From Astropecten irregularis (Eukaryota > Echinodermata > Asteroidea > Paxillosida > Astropectinidae): DNA of 64,000 nt. The stretch covers positions 9,492,745-9,556,744 of the forward strand of contig OZ020262.1 of assembly GCA_963971285.1 (NCBI GenBank). The letters are read 5' to 3'. Under the pieces are notes generated by a model that did no database searches, was not told the origin of the DNA, and worked only from the letters and a program-made list of their open reading frames with translations. The position numbers and the translations under genes were made by a program. Positions 13,175 to 25,574 of the stretch are shown piece after piece; the first letter of the stretch is position 1, and the number at the start of each line of letters is the position of its first letter.

Positions 13175-13698
13175 GGTGCATATATTTATGCCCCAGAAGA
13201 ATGCCACTACAACACAGGATCAATCAATTTACCAAGACGTATGGGACCGGAAACTCACGTCATCCGCAAGAAAAATATAGTACGTGCATAGAAGTAAGTA
13301 ACATATTTCTATTAAAATGCAAAGACATTTTTACGAAGAGTCAATTTTGAAAAGAAGACGACAAAAAATAATTATGTCTTCGACCGGGGAGCAAGAAACT
13401 CGATTCGGCGGCAATGAGTTTGCACCTGCTGGCTGGCCAAAGAAACTGTGACCATCGGGACGAATTGCAGTCTTCGAGGACTTCCGTTTATAGCTGTCCA
13501 TACTGATTTATGGAGGAGTAATCTACCTTTGTGGGACACGTCGGGAGACGATCAAAGAAACTATAACTGGGGAACCCACGGCCTGTCCCAGCTACGCCAA
13601 CTTGGCCTCCCTATTGAAAGTCATCTCATCTTGCATTGTAAATCATTATTATCAAGGTCCAATGGCCAGACCAGATGGTAGATTTATCTAATCTGACC

Positions 13699-13961
13699 AG
13701 GGGTCAATTTCATAAAACTGTTAAGCACAAAAAGTTGCTTAAGCACCACAATTTGCTTAAGCACCAAACCCCTTGGTAAATGAAATCAGTATGCCAGCCA
13801 GCACTCCTTGTGAATGTTATGCTCAGCAAACAATGGCTGCATACAAGTCAAAAGCAGTAAACCTCACATGAAAATTTGGTTGATAATCCTGTTTGATCAA
13901 GGAAGACATTTCTTGCTTAAGCAAATTTTGTGCTTAAAGCAGCTCTATGAAATTGGCCCAG
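13699..13961. mobile_element. family A MITE (TTAAGC subtype)
   Basis: GGGGTCAATTTCATAAAACTG at the left, GCTCTATGAAATTGGCCC at the right; three GCTTAAGCAC motifs follow one another at the left end. Confidence 0.85.
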
Positions 13962-14261
13962 GGGAGAATTTTATGGGTCAAAGATGTTTTGCGTGTCCAG
14001 TTTCTGGATTTAGACCTAGGACGATAAATAAAATATTGCTTGGTCTGTGGTTCGACCACATGACTTTAATTTCGCCTGTCATCTTAAGAATGCAGTTGTT
14101 TTTTTCTGAACCATAGGTATCATCCACTTTCAATACCATCTCATTAATCCTGGCCAGGGCAGTGATCAAGAACGAAACCTGACCTAGGTCAAGGTAGCCG
14201 GGTCAAATAGAGTCTAATTTATGGCAACATAACGCGTTCACACGGTGTGTTAAATTCGATG

Positions 14262-14738
14262 TTAAAGGTAGTATCATACTTTGGTAGCAAACCGAAACAG
14301 ACATCTTCACAGATTTACGTATAACTTACAGGGTATAAAGATGGCGATGGTAGATACATATACCATTAAAGGTACTAAGGTAGTATCATACTTTGGTAAG
14401 GAACCGAAACAGAAATCTTCACAGATTTACCTATAGCTTACAGGGTATAAAGGTGGTGGTGGTAGAGAAACACACCTTAAAATCTTTCTGCATGAAATGC
14501 TGTATTTATCCTGGAAAGAGTAAAACCAATTGACCAAAAACAATTTTGATTTTTTTAAGGATCAAAAATAAAAGTGAAAGATTTTTTAAATACTGTGGGC
14601 GTTTTCACTGTTTTCACAAAGAGTGGGCACCGTATGGGACTGGGAATTTCACAGATGACTGTTACTGTATCTTCCTTGATATTTTTGCTCAAGAAACTGT
14701 GTTTCATTGACAAAAACCAAAGCATGATATTGCCTTTA
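14262..14738. mobile_element. family B element with a duplicated left end
   Basis: Two copies of the left 100 bp stand in tandem (14262-14371 and about 14379-14470), each starting AGGTAGTATCATACTTTGGT. The element then runs to the inverse end AAAACCAAAGCATGATATTG. Confidence 0.85.
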
Positions 14739-14889
14739 TTTTGATGTAATCCTGAATACATGCACGAGAAGATATAGTGCGTTCAGTTTGTTACTTTCAG
14801 AATGATAAACATTGCACGGTCATCAGGACCAAGTTTCTAGGTCTCATTAAATGTCTTGTTAACATCCCATAATTGCATAGCCTGTTTGT

Positions 14890-15140
14890 CTAAAGCCCAC
14901 CGCACACTATACGATCCGACTAGGACCCGACTGGTTTTTGGAAGGATCGCAAAGCATTTGGGGAGTCTTAACCGTGATTCGACAGTCGAATCCTGCCGAG
15001 TGGCCATCAGAGTGGCCATCAGAGTGGGTCTGCGACTGGGAAAAATCACGGTTAAGACTCCCAGAATGCTTTGCGATCCTTCCAAAAACCAGTCGGGTCC
15101 TAGTCGGAATGTCGGATCGTATAGTGTGCGGTTGGCTTAA
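14890..15140. mobile_element. near-perfect 250-bp palindromic element
   Basis: The two arms of about 110 bp (start CCGCACACTATACGATCCGAC-like, end its inverse) match with only a few changes around a centre with a 14-bp direct duplication (GTGGCCATCAGA twice). Open frames here occur on both strands because of the symmetry and are not genes. Probably a recently inserted MITE. Confidence 0.85.
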
Positions 15141-15638
15141 AGCATCGAGCTATAAGAGTTTTATAGCTCCATGTCTATTTAAGCGACCAGCTTTTATATA
15201 CGTGTTACCCTACCCACATGTAACTTGAACATTGACACGAACTGTCATCAAACACCCATATTGACACTAAATGTTACTGACAATCACGCTCCCAACCATA
15301 TCACGCTTGTGGCACGCAGGCCGTTTCAATTTACATAAATTGCATATTTATTCTGACTCGCTTTTTGTTATTCTTCCTCAACGCTTTTATTAAAACAGTT
15401 TCATTATCAACTGGAGGAAAAGGGTAAGGACTGTTCTCTGTCACAACAAATATTTGAAGGTCCCTATTATTAGATATAATAATCACAAATGTGGGAGTAA
15501 TTTGCCAATAATTATTATCCAGGCCTCACACAATGGCTGTTAATATGACATTATGTTAATCATTCTCAGCATTTTGCTGGTCGTTGGTATTTTTATTGTA
15601 ATTTCTGCACAGTGTATACATCAGTACATGGGAAACAG

Positions 15639-16423
15639 GTCAACTCGCCCCCTAGCCGACTCGCCCCTTACCGACTCGCCCCCTGACCGACTCGCCCCCT
15701 CCCCGACTCGCCCCTTACCAACTCGCCTCCTGGCCGACTCGCCCCCTGGCCGACTCGCCCCCTAGCCGACTCGCCCCCTGACCGACTCGCCCCCTAACCG
15801 ACTTTTGTGTTTTTGTCCTTATGACGATGTTTTTGAGTTTTTGTGACTCTTTGAGATAAAATAACAATTTTTTGTTTTATTATTCGATGTTCATTCTTAG
15901 AATATTTTGTTATCGTTTTGTTTTAAAATGTCTAGCTTTAACTTTAAGTGTTATTGTTGACATTTTTTGTAGACTTTTTTATTATGACAATGTTTTGTTC
16001 TATGGTTTAATTTAAGTGTTGATGTTGTTCACTTGTATTTCTTGTTTTTAAGTTGCGTTTTTGAAGTTTTGGTGTTTTTGGTTCTGCGAAGGAAATATTA
16101 AATTGCTTGAACTGCAATCGAACCATGCAGGAGTTTGTGTGTGGACTTTGTGCATTTTTCGTTCTTAATCATAAAATGTTTGACATAAACACGTAGTAGG
16201 CCCTACAAAAGGGTCAGAAGCATTTGGTTATTAATTATGATGCATAAATAACTTCACATTTTGCATCTCATTTCTGTATAAATTAGGGGGCGAGTTGGCC
16301 AGGGGGCGAGTCGGTCAGGGGGCGAGTCAGCCAGGGGGCGAGTCGGCTAGGAGGCGAGTTGGTAAGGGGCGAGTCGGTAAGGGGCGAGTCGGTAAGGGGC
16401 GAGTCGGCTAGGGGGCGAGTTGA
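15639..16423. mobile_element. fold-back element with minisatellite inverted ends
   Basis: The left end (15639-15803) is about ten tandem copies of a 15-17 bp unit such as CCGACTCGCCCCCTGA. The right end (16286-16423) is about nine copies of the reverse complement (GGGGGCGAGTCGG). The extreme ends are exact inverses (GTCAACTCGCCCCCTAGCCG). The 480-bp A+T-rich core has no coding frame, so the element is non-autonomous. Fold-back elements with such ends are known as Drosophila FB and sea-urchin TU; membership in TU is not shown. Confidence 0.85.
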
Positions 16424-16690
16424 CTTGTAATCGTACATTATACAGTACAAAGGTTGGAAGCCTAAGTATACACTTGTCATTTTCTTTTTGACATGATGGG
16501 TGCTTACTGTGTAATGCTATATAGTCTCTCCAGTAATAGGCAGTGAAATATTATATTTCATATTGCTACAGAACCTTCAATTGCAAGAGAATGGATATGT
16601 TTCATGATATTTCTATTTTGAGCAGAAATAGTCGTGAGATCCGTCATGAATTGGGTATCGACCATTTGACGAATAATGCTTTTATCATCA

Positions 16691-16888
16691 TGGAGCTGCT
16701 AAGCACAAAAATAGCTTGCCCAATAAAACGAACACCATTAAAAACTCAGCGAACAGCAGCCAAAGAACAATCACAAGTGATACACAACACATGGAATTTT
16801 GGTTGTTATAAAGTCCTGTTTTTATTTAGACAGAAATTTCGTGGTTAGCAAATTTGTTGTGCTAAGCAGGGACGTGAAATGGGCCCCT
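16691..16888. mobile_element. truncated family A MITE
   Basis: Lacks the outermost left end; keeps GGAGCTGCTAAGCACAAAA, the AACAGCAGCCAAAGAACAAT body and the right end GTGAAATGGGCCCC. Confidence 0.8.
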
Positions 16889-17304
16889 GGTCATGTTAAG
16901 ATGGGGGAGGGGTTATCTTCATCGTACCTAGACTGCCATTGCCATCCTAAACACCATCGTGACCTTATCACCATAAATCTTGACAGTCATTAGGCCTACC
17001 ATCACCAGTATTTTTCACATGTTTCACCATCACGGCATTAAGCAGTATCACCTTTTTGATCTTCTTTGGTATCACCATCAAGTCAATTATCACCATCATG
17101 ACACCTACCGGTATCACCATCATGGCATTCTACGTTATTAAGCGTAGTGACTCGAGAAGAAGACCCAGGTTTGGGCCACATTCCCGTTTATGTAACAGGT
17201 AACGTAAGGTTAGACAAACACGTAGCCTACCCTCCCCCTCCAACCCAACCCAACCCCGTCACACAAAATAGTTTAGTCCAAGTCCTAGTTTAGTGTGTAC
17301 ATAC

Positions 17305-17388
17305 CTGTGTAGACGTAACCCCATCCTGAACAGCCACATCAACAAGCAGAAACAACAGCAGAAACATCAGAAGACTTCCTCTCGCCAT
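17305..17388 (-). CDS. first coding exon of a secreted or membrane protein (signal peptide)
   Basis: On the minus strand an ATG at 17388 (A at -3, G at +4) opens 28 codons: a short basic start (MARG), a leucine/phenylalanine-rich core (LLMFLLLFLLV), then a polar run ending TSTQ before a clean donor, CAG|GTATGT, at 17305/17304. This is the layout of an exon encoding a signal peptide and ending in phase 0. An A+T run (TTTAATATA on the minus strand, about 17423-17431) lies about 40 bp upstream of the ATG and could be a TATA-like element. The next exons should lie at lower coordinates or beyond the window. I could not identify them securely, so the protein family is unknown. It overlaps no repeat family seen elsewhere here. 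Confidence 0.6.
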
Positions 17389-19721
17389 CTTCCAGCTAGC
17401 TCTACTAAACTGTCTCGGCTAGTATATTAAAATCGTCTTCAAGATCTAGCTTCGATCCACCCTCAAACGAACGTCAAAGACCCCTGACATCTACATGTTT
17501 CCCTCCCACGGTACAAGCCAAGAGACACGCTCGATTAGCAAGACCAAAATGTTTTCACAGTCTGATTGACTAGCCGCTGATCTTCAAAAAGAAATTCGCC
17601 TCTTCACTTCTTTTATCTCCAGAAAATTATTTGATAACAAGATGTTCACAGCCTCTCCAGCACAATTTGTGTAGGATAGCGGAAGTACACAAATACACAA
17701 ACGTCCACGGTGGTCTTCCAACCGTTGTTTTGTTGAGATGACGTCGAGGATGTGAAGTTGGCTAATCAAGCTAGAAGAAAGTTTCTGCTCCTCAAAGTCG
17801 GTATGCTTATGCCGCTTCTTTCTGCGTGTGACGTTTTAAATGCGCAACTCACCATCTGTAACACTGCTTATTGCGTCAGTGGAGTTCTATGAAGGGAACA
17901 TACCATCTCATGGAATTCCTCTAGGGCGAACTAGCGGATAAGAGCTCTGAGAAGAGAGTATATCTTCCTGACAAATTATATCTGAAGGCATAGATGTACA
18001 CTGCTGTTTAATTGTGATGTAATGTGTTCACCATTAGTCCGTGGCATGTGTGCGCTTAGCGTGTGTGTAGGAACAGTCTGACTAGCAGATGAATCTCGTT
18101 GGATATTCTCTTGGCAGCGTTCCGTGTAGTGATGAGAATATACTGGGAGTTTGTATACAAAAATCCACAAGCTTTGAATCAGTCCATAGTCTTTACATCT
18201 TTATAGATCATCACAGCACCAAGACGCTTGGTCCCCAGTTAGTAATACCTTCCTCCTGAGCCGCACAGAATCCAAATGAAAACTGATGACTGTCAGCCGA
18301 CTGCCTGACTACCGTACGAGTTCGTCTAATCCCGCGGCAATCCGACGCATTTGTGTGAAGCATCACCCGGAAGGCTTGTAACGCACACCGCGTGTCACAG
18401 CCTCAAACGCATCACCCGTGGTCAGGCGTTCACAAGCACACACGCTGTTGCATGGACCGCTATAGCTGATTGCACGCCGATTTTTGACCGCCAATTTGTC
18501 ATTTAGGCGGGAAATAAATACCTGATGGTCTAGAATAATCAATAAAAATGGTAATGTCGAAAAAAAATGCTGGTAGCCGAATGCCACTTCAAGCCTTCTG
18601 TTATGTATAGGACGTGCGCAGTAGCCGAGTTCCGTGCGTAGGCCTATTATCATACCTTTCCGATCTGCATATCTGTTTTGGCGCCAAATGACATCGCCCA
18701 ACTCTAAAAGCAGACGATCTGTGGTAACTGTGTTGTCACCTGGTGGGCTCATCCCATGTCATGCGCACTATGCGCAGCATGAGCAACCATTAGCAGTCTT
18801 GCTTCAAGTCGTTATAGTGAATTCGCCGCAATGTTTACTTTAGAAAAAGTCTTTTTAATGTTCAGATTTAATGAAATTGAATTCATTTCCAGTTTTCAAC
18901 GAAGTCTCTTATCGAATTTGATAGTTTTCAGAGGCATGTGTAATGACGTATTTATTAATGGTAAAACAATTGCAATTATGGACGTCGTAAGATTTATAAT
19001 GAAGAAAATTCATGGGTGACAAAAAACATCAAAATTTAATGTTACGACGTTTTGCCGTGTCTATAGTTGACAACAAGGGCCTACTAGGCCCCTATCTGCA
19101 GGCCAGCCCTATACAAAGTCAAATACTTAAACTCAATCCAAGATCACAACTCACATCGTGACTGGAAAAGAGTCTAATTGCCCAGTTCCCCCTCCCTGCA
19201 CGGAGTACATTGGTTCATGAGCAACAGTCAGTCATCACGAATTACATACCGCTTCCCTCATCAACTTAAAAATGGAATACGGGTCACTGGGGGCTGTTCC
19301 GTTTCCATCGGGAGGAAACGGTTGACATTATAAAAAGCTGTGAGTTAAAAGGGGTCTATACTCCATAGTTCGTGTGGACGGTATTTCAATTTCAAGTGAC
19401 CTAGTACAGGAACTAGATAAAGGTTTAAAGACGCACCATCTGTGATTTGCTCGAGTTTTAAAATACTGTATAATGTGTTAAAATTATATTCCTGTATACA
19501 AGTAATAAACTGCTCATTAGCCAAAATAATGACTTAAAATTTATAAAATGCTTTATAAAATGACGGTCATTTAGCTTTCGAAAAGATCCTGCTAGGATTG
19601 AAAGGCGTCAGGCCCTCCTAACTCCGAGCATTTTCAAATTATATTGTTAGCTTCATTCACTTAATGTAATAATTCATCAATGTACGATTACAAAGCTGTT
19701 AAAGTCATCTCTGATTCCGTG
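17389..19721. other. upstream region of the signal-peptide exon; no other gene recognised
   Basis: Should hold the promoter of the minus-strand exon at 17388. A minus-strand frame of 129 codons (18752-18363) shows no known motif. A short repeat motif at 19567-19625 (TCGAAAAGATCCTGCTAGGA ... TCAGGCCCTCC) recurs at 26725-26780 and 63318-63380. Confidence 0.45.
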
Positions 19722-20093
19722 TTAAAGGTAATATCATACTTTGGTTTTTTTTCAAAGAATTACAGATTCATGGGCATAAATATCAAGAAAGATACAGTAT
19801 TAAACACTAATCTGTGAAAATTTCAGTCGCATACGGTGCCCACTTTTTGAGAAAACAGTGAAAAACAGCAACAGTATTTTTTAAGTCTTTTCTCTTTTAT
19901 TTTTGATGTTTTAAAGATCAAAAAGTTTGTCGGTCGTATAGTTTTACGAATATCTGGATAAAAACACCATTTCAGGCGGAACTATTTTAACGGTATGTTT
20001 CTACCAGCACCACCTTCATACCCTGTAAGTTATACGTAAATCTGTGAACATTTCTGTTTGGGTTTCTTATCAAAGTATGATACTACCTTTAAC
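19722..20093. mobile_element. family B inverted-repeat element
   Basis: Starts TTAAAGGTAATATCATACTT and ends AAAGTATGATACTACCTTTAA; internal GATTCATGGGCATAAATATC and ACCAGCACCACCTTCATACC are present. Confidence 0.9.
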
Positions 20094-20410
20094 TGACGCT
20101 GCAATTTTTTTCCAACCTTCAACCAAATGTATCTTTGCTCTTACAAACTCAGGGAAATTCTTGAGCACAGCCAGAAGACTTCGGTATATGAGTGGTTAAT
20201 GTCGAAGGCAAATAACTAAGCATCCGATGCCGTGGAATATTTCTAATCAATATTGTACCTTTGCTTATATACGTATAGGCAATCAGCCAGATGTTCTACA
20301 ATGTATTCTAGATTTGTAACATTTGACATTTTTGAATGTCACCGGATGAATCGTTGCTCTTTCTGCTACATGGATCGTCTTTCGGGTCACTCAAGTCCTT
20401 ACAAACTCCT

Positions 20411-20775
20411 TTAAAGGTACTATCATACTTTGGTAGCATACCGAAACAGAAATCTTGACAGATTTACCTATAATTACAGGGTATGAAGATGGTGATGGTA
20501 GAAAAATACCGTTAAGATCTTTCTGCCTGAAATGGTGTATTTATCCAGAAAAGAGTAAACCCAATGACCAAAAACAATTTTGATTTTTTTTTTTAAGATA
20601 AAAAATAACGGTGACAAGATTAAAGAAATACTGTGGGCGCTTTTGCTTTTTTCTCAAAACGAGGGCACCGTATGGTACTGGAAATTTCACAGATGACTTT
20701 TACTGTATGTATCTTCCTTGATATTTTTGCCCATGAATCTGTATTACTTTGACAAAAGCCAAAGCATGATATTAT
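20411..20775. mobile_element. family B inverted-repeat element
   Basis: Opposite orientation to the copy 300 bp to the left. Left end TTAAAGGTACTATCATACTT; right end decayed (AAAAGCCAAAGCATGATATT). Confidence 0.85.
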
Positions 20776-20956
20776 TTTCAAGTGGTATTTTCTTGTAAAG
20801 TCTACAACGTGCTTATTATAATCTAGCAAACGAGACGCAGAGCTGCATGCGATAATTGCGAGTGCAATTTTTAATGGAGTATAATTCTTTCATATTTTAA
20901 TATCATATAAAAACGAACAAAGATAATAATTGACTATTAGGGATACCGCCTATTAG

Positions 20957-21060
20957 GGCTAGATATCTCAGTTGGTATATAAGAGCGCCTGTAAGGCATT
21001 CCGGATGTCGCTTGTTCGAATCCCGCTCCAGTCAATTTTTCTTTGTTCACTTTTCAATGA
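20957..21060 (+). repeat. tRNA-like SINE
   Basis: D-arm with a small insertion (CTCAGTTGGTATATAAGAGC), T-arm GTTCGAATCCCGC, tail TTTCTTTGTTCACTTTTCAA. Confidence 0.8.
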
Positions 21061-21231
21061 CATAGTATTGTCATTTATTGTCGTTATAATGTCTTCATGG
21101 TTTCCTGTCTAACTGTTGGGTTTTTCATAATCTTGATAACGGAAGTACAGCTGTATAGTTATAATTGGATTGTCAAAATGTGTACGTATGGTCGGGTTGT
21201 GATGAGCGCCAACACATGTATAATTCAACAC

Positions 21232-21578
21232 TTAAAGGTAGTATCATACTTTGGTAGCACACTGAAACAGAAATCTTCACAGATTTACCTATAACTTACA
21301 GGGTATTAAGATGGTGATGGTAGAAACATACCATTACCATTTTCCTGCTTGAAAAGAATAAAACCAATGACCAAAATAATGTTCGATCTTTTGAAGAACA
21401 GAAATAAAAGAGACAAGATTTTAAAAATACATTGGCAGTTTTTCTCTGTTTTCTCAAAAAGTGGGCACCGTATGGGACTGTAATTTGCACAGATGACTGT
21501 TACTGTATCTCCCTTGATATTTGTGCCCATGAATCTGTATTTCTTTGACAAAAAAACAAAGTATGATACTACCTTTAA
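21232..21578. mobile_element. family B inverted-repeat element
   Basis: Left TTAAAGGTAGTATCATACTT, right AAGTATGATACTACCTTTAA; both ends are intact. Confidence 0.9.
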
Positions 21579-22421
21579 TCTGCAAGAAGACCAGGCGATG
21601 ATAAACCATCGAAAAGAAGGAAATATTGAAGGTTGAATGACGAACATGCATGAAGTCTACATTTCTGATTAACGAGTACATGCTCTTTGCCTTATTATTA
21701 TTCTCAAAGAAATTACCACAAATCATCTTTCATTTCCATGACAATCAGTCAACATGTATATCACATGAAATGAAACGGTAAATGTTAATTGCACGTACGG
21801 GAATGGTTAATCGTGACGAGGTATATGTGGGCTTTTCTATATGGGCATCATAATGGTGATTGTATATTGTCAGTCCGATGTGCAATCAATTTAGGTCGAG
21901 TACAAATTGGCGCCACGGGGGAAATCAGTCGGTTTTGGTGCATAAATTAACATTTTCAGCCTATTGTTGTGATAATTGCATGAAGGCTTACTCAATGGTA
22001 TATGTCTTTCATGTTGTCAAAGTGCATATAATGGGATTGGAAATTTGTCTCATATACGTAATTATACTTCTATACATGGGCTGAAATTCACGAAACTTTA
22101 AGATTGATATAATTGCCACTACAAATATTTGTCTTAATCAGACAATAATTTAAAAAAATCGTCTAGATAAAAAAAAAAACATTTCCTTACAAAATCAAAA
22201 ATGCTGCCATACAATTCCTTGTAGAACTCGATTTGGCCTAATGTTTCAGTCATAGGGGCGTATGATATACAGTATGATGTGCATAAGTATATTATGGAAG
22301 AACGACCCAGCTACAGGATCACCCCCACCCCCCGCCCCCAACCCCGTCTATGCCACTGTTCAGTCACAAAAAGGAAATTACGAAAAAATGTGAGAATATG
22401 AAGTACAAGAGGATTGACCAT

Positions 22422-22648
22422 GGGCCAATGTCATAGAGCTGCTTAGCACACAAATTCGCTAAGCATGAAATTTCTGTCTCAGTAAAAACAGGATTAGCAA
22501 CCAAATGACCATGTCTTGTGTTATCATGCATTTGTGATTGTTCTTTGGCTATTGGCCGCTGACCATGAATATCAAAAATTTGTGATGCTGATTTGTTTTA
22601 TTGGGCTAAGCAATTTTCTGTGCTAAGCAGTTCCATGAAATTGGCCCC
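22422..22648. mobile_element. family A MITE (TTAGCAC subtype), inverted
   Basis: Ends GGGCCAATGTCATAGAGCTG and GTTCCATGAAATTGGCCCC with the inverted body TTGTGATTGTTCTTTGGCTA. Confidence 0.85.
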
Positions 22649-23400
22649 TGCATGTCTACGCCTGTCACAATAAGAAAATCATGACATTTGTGAGATAAAT
22701 AATTAAATAAGTACTGAGAGCATTGGCCCGAAATGATCAAATATATAGTGGAGTTTGGTTGATGTTTGCCAACAAAATCTGCAAAGTGCACAAGCCCCAT
22801 GTAGTAATTGATTGTCATAATGAATTAAGCAGGAGCATTTCAAAATGGAGAGCGAGCTAAAACATCACCATGGTGAAAATAATAATGAATTCCAGGCAAC
22901 GACAAGATGAGTAATCAGACAGTAGCTCATTACCCATTACCAGCACCATTGTGTGTTTGTTTAATCAACGTGCTTGATTAATTACGCTAATTACTTGGTC
23001 TTCTAATTAGTGAGGGCCGGCCGAATCCGTGTTTCCGCAATGTGCGCCTGGCGAAATAATTGTTTGCTATGAAAATGGCGTTATAATGGGTTTGTGTTGA
23101 TTCCTCGTCTGCATAAATATACTACTGATAAACATCACGGTGTACCGATTGATGGCTTGATTTGTGATAGGAAAGGAATTAGACTGCTATGCTAACTAAC
23201 GTCCTTCTGTCCTCCGAAGCTAGCTCATGGGGTACCCAAGACCAGGCCCAAAATTTAGATTTTTTTTGGGGGGGGGGAATTTAGATATAGTACATCCTAT
23301 GAATATTTGTTTTAATTGGCCATTTTGCGTGGGAGCCTTTGGGAAATTATTAAATGGTCTGCACCCTTGTACACTGAAAAATAAATCCCCACGGGCTTTA

Positions 23401-23624
23401 GCAATGGTCCCATGCAGAAACCCATGCACGAAGGCTGGGAACTTGACCGAATGTTACTGACTATGCCAAACATAATCAACGACCATTTCATGTCTCAACT
23501 CATGTTGGCCCATGCTAACTCTACGGGATTGCCTATAAGCGTGACAGGAATAGTCGTTGGCTATAGTCAGTGACATTTGGTCAAGTTCCCTGCTTCGTGC
23601 ATAGGTTTGTGCATTGACCATTGC
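23401..23624. mobile_element. palindromic element
   Basis: GCAATGGTCC ... CATGCACGAAG and the inverse CTTCGTGCATAGGTTTGTG ... GACCATTGC, with ACTGACTAT and ATAGTCAGT closer to the centre. Confidence 0.8.
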
Positions 23625-24120
23625 TTAAGCGTGTGAAGATTTTTTACGGCCGAAATAATCTTGCCCCCCTCCGAATCCTTCACGGTTACACCACGCTTTC
23701 GATATGCTAAAAACATCGTTCGGACGAACGATCTTTTTAAAAGACACTAAATTTCCTTGAAAACCCCAGCATCTGATGAACCAAGATTTCCCATGGTGGC
23801 TGTTTGCACTGTTTATGAACTGTTGAGTAAATGTTCTGTCTCAAACTCAATAAAAAATGTTTGGAGGCCTTGCAAATCCTGTACGCTTCCTCTTAAGTTC
23901 TCTGGTCGTAAAGAGATTGCCCTCGCAACTTCTAAGAATCCTTGGTATTAAACTGTAGCAGAATCATGTGGAATGTGTAGGCCATCTTCTATTAAGACAT
24001 CAATCTGACAGCTCCAGTTTGTTATAACTTATTCTCATCAATGACATCTTGAAGCTATGCTCTTGCAGAGTGACTGACTGCGAGTGCATCGACCCGGGTC
24101 TTAGCAAATTACATAACTCT

Positions 24121-24330
24121 TGATGGATACCAGGCACCAGCAGTATCCATTGTATGCCATTCTAGCTGGTAACCTGTATTTCTACTAAGCAAAAGCTGTT
24201 TGCTGACGGCAACTCCTGTAGTGATGACGAGACTCGTGATGGATACCAGGCACCAGCAGTATCCATGGTATGCCATTCTGGCTGGTAACCTGTATTTCTA
24301 CTAAGCAAAAGCTGTTTGCTGTCAGCAATT
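24121..24330. repeat. direct tandem duplication, period 116 bp
   Basis: TGATGGATACCAGGCACCAG at 24121 and again at 24237, with about 92 bp of near-identical sequence in each copy to GCAAAAGCTGTTTGCTG. Confidence 0.85.
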
Positions 24331-24928
24331 TTACACAAATTGCTCCTCGTCCTCCGTTAAAGATAACAGAATGTGAGTTCACGGTAGCCGAGACGACCCT
24401 CCATTGACAGCTACACTTCATCTTTCTGAAACAGCTGCCTCCTTTTCACAATCCTTGATTCACCCTCATCAAATCCAGGTCACATCACCTTCTCCCATTG
24501 TCCACCCTCAGTCATCTTTCACCTCCCCACCGGTACGGTAGACCCTGTCATGTCATCCTCCTCACACCGCTGCGATGACGGGCCCATAGATGACATCATG
24601 GAATGACAAGATCGCAAGATGCTCTGTCGATGATGGATGGACATTTAGCCTGGAGGTTCAAGAGGCTAGCCCTCCTGAGACGTCTCATCCTCCCAACAAT
24701 CGGACTCCTGTGACCGCCACAAATTAATATCGGACACTTTGACTTTAAATATAAACGGTGAATTCCCTCGAGGATGTTCAGGTTCAAACCCTGGCGTAAC
24801 CAGAGACTTATTCTTGACTCAGAAATCAGATTAGGCCAAAGCAAAACTATCCTTGTTAATAGACAAATTAACTCCACATTTTTCATCAATCCAATCTTTG
24901 TATAATTTGTTTGATGTAAACATGCAGA

Positions 24929-25026
24929 TTTCACCAAACTCATCGTAACTTACTATCAATCGTAGGACTACGATGGGTAAGATACGATTGGTTACGATCG
25001 ATCGTAGGACTTCGTGAAATCGACTC
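24929..25026. mobile_element. family C MITE, inverted
   Basis: Starts GATTTCACCAAACTCATCG and ends GGACTTCGTGAAATCGACTCC. Confidence 0.8.
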
Positions 25027-25213
25027 CAGCTATTGCTGGGTAATTGAAGTTCAAAAATGCCAACGAAAATGATGATCTATATATTTTGGAACTGTTCAGA
25101 AAAGAAAATAACAATTTAGGTTCAGGGTTGTCACACAAAGATTTGTTTGCAATGTGACAATCTCCGCCCATAAACTCCGCCCCTTCATGGTAGGGACACG
25201 GTGATGGAGTCCC

Positions 25214-25574
25214 TTTAAGGGTAATATCATACTTTGTTTTTGTCCAAGAAATGGAGATTCATAAGCAAAAATATCAAGAAAGATACAGCAACTGTGAAAT
25301 TCCCAGTCTCATACGGTGCCCACGTTTTGAGAAAACAGCAAAAACGCCCACAGTGTTTTTAAAATCTTTTCACGGTTATATTTTATCATAAATTTATCAA
25401 GATCAAAATTGTTTTTGGTCAATTGGTTTTACTCTTTTTCTGGATAAATACAGCATTTTAGGCAGACAAATTTTAACGCTGTTTCTATCATCACCATCTT
25501 CATACCCAGTTAGTTTTAGGTAAATCTGTGAAGATTTCTGCTTCGGTATGCCAAAGTATGATAGTACCTTTAAA
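25214..25574. mobile_element. family B inverted-repeat element
   Basis: Left TTTAAGGGTAATATCATACT, right AAGTATGATAGTACCTTTAA. Confidence 0.9.

Noticed and set aside
14837-15228. overlapping frames on both strands (82 to 96 codons)
   Set aside because: Produced by the symmetry of the palindromic element; repeated protein pieces mirror the arms.
18363-18752. 129-codon minus-strand frame
   Set aside because: No motif, no splice support and no shared residues with any known family that I can recognise.
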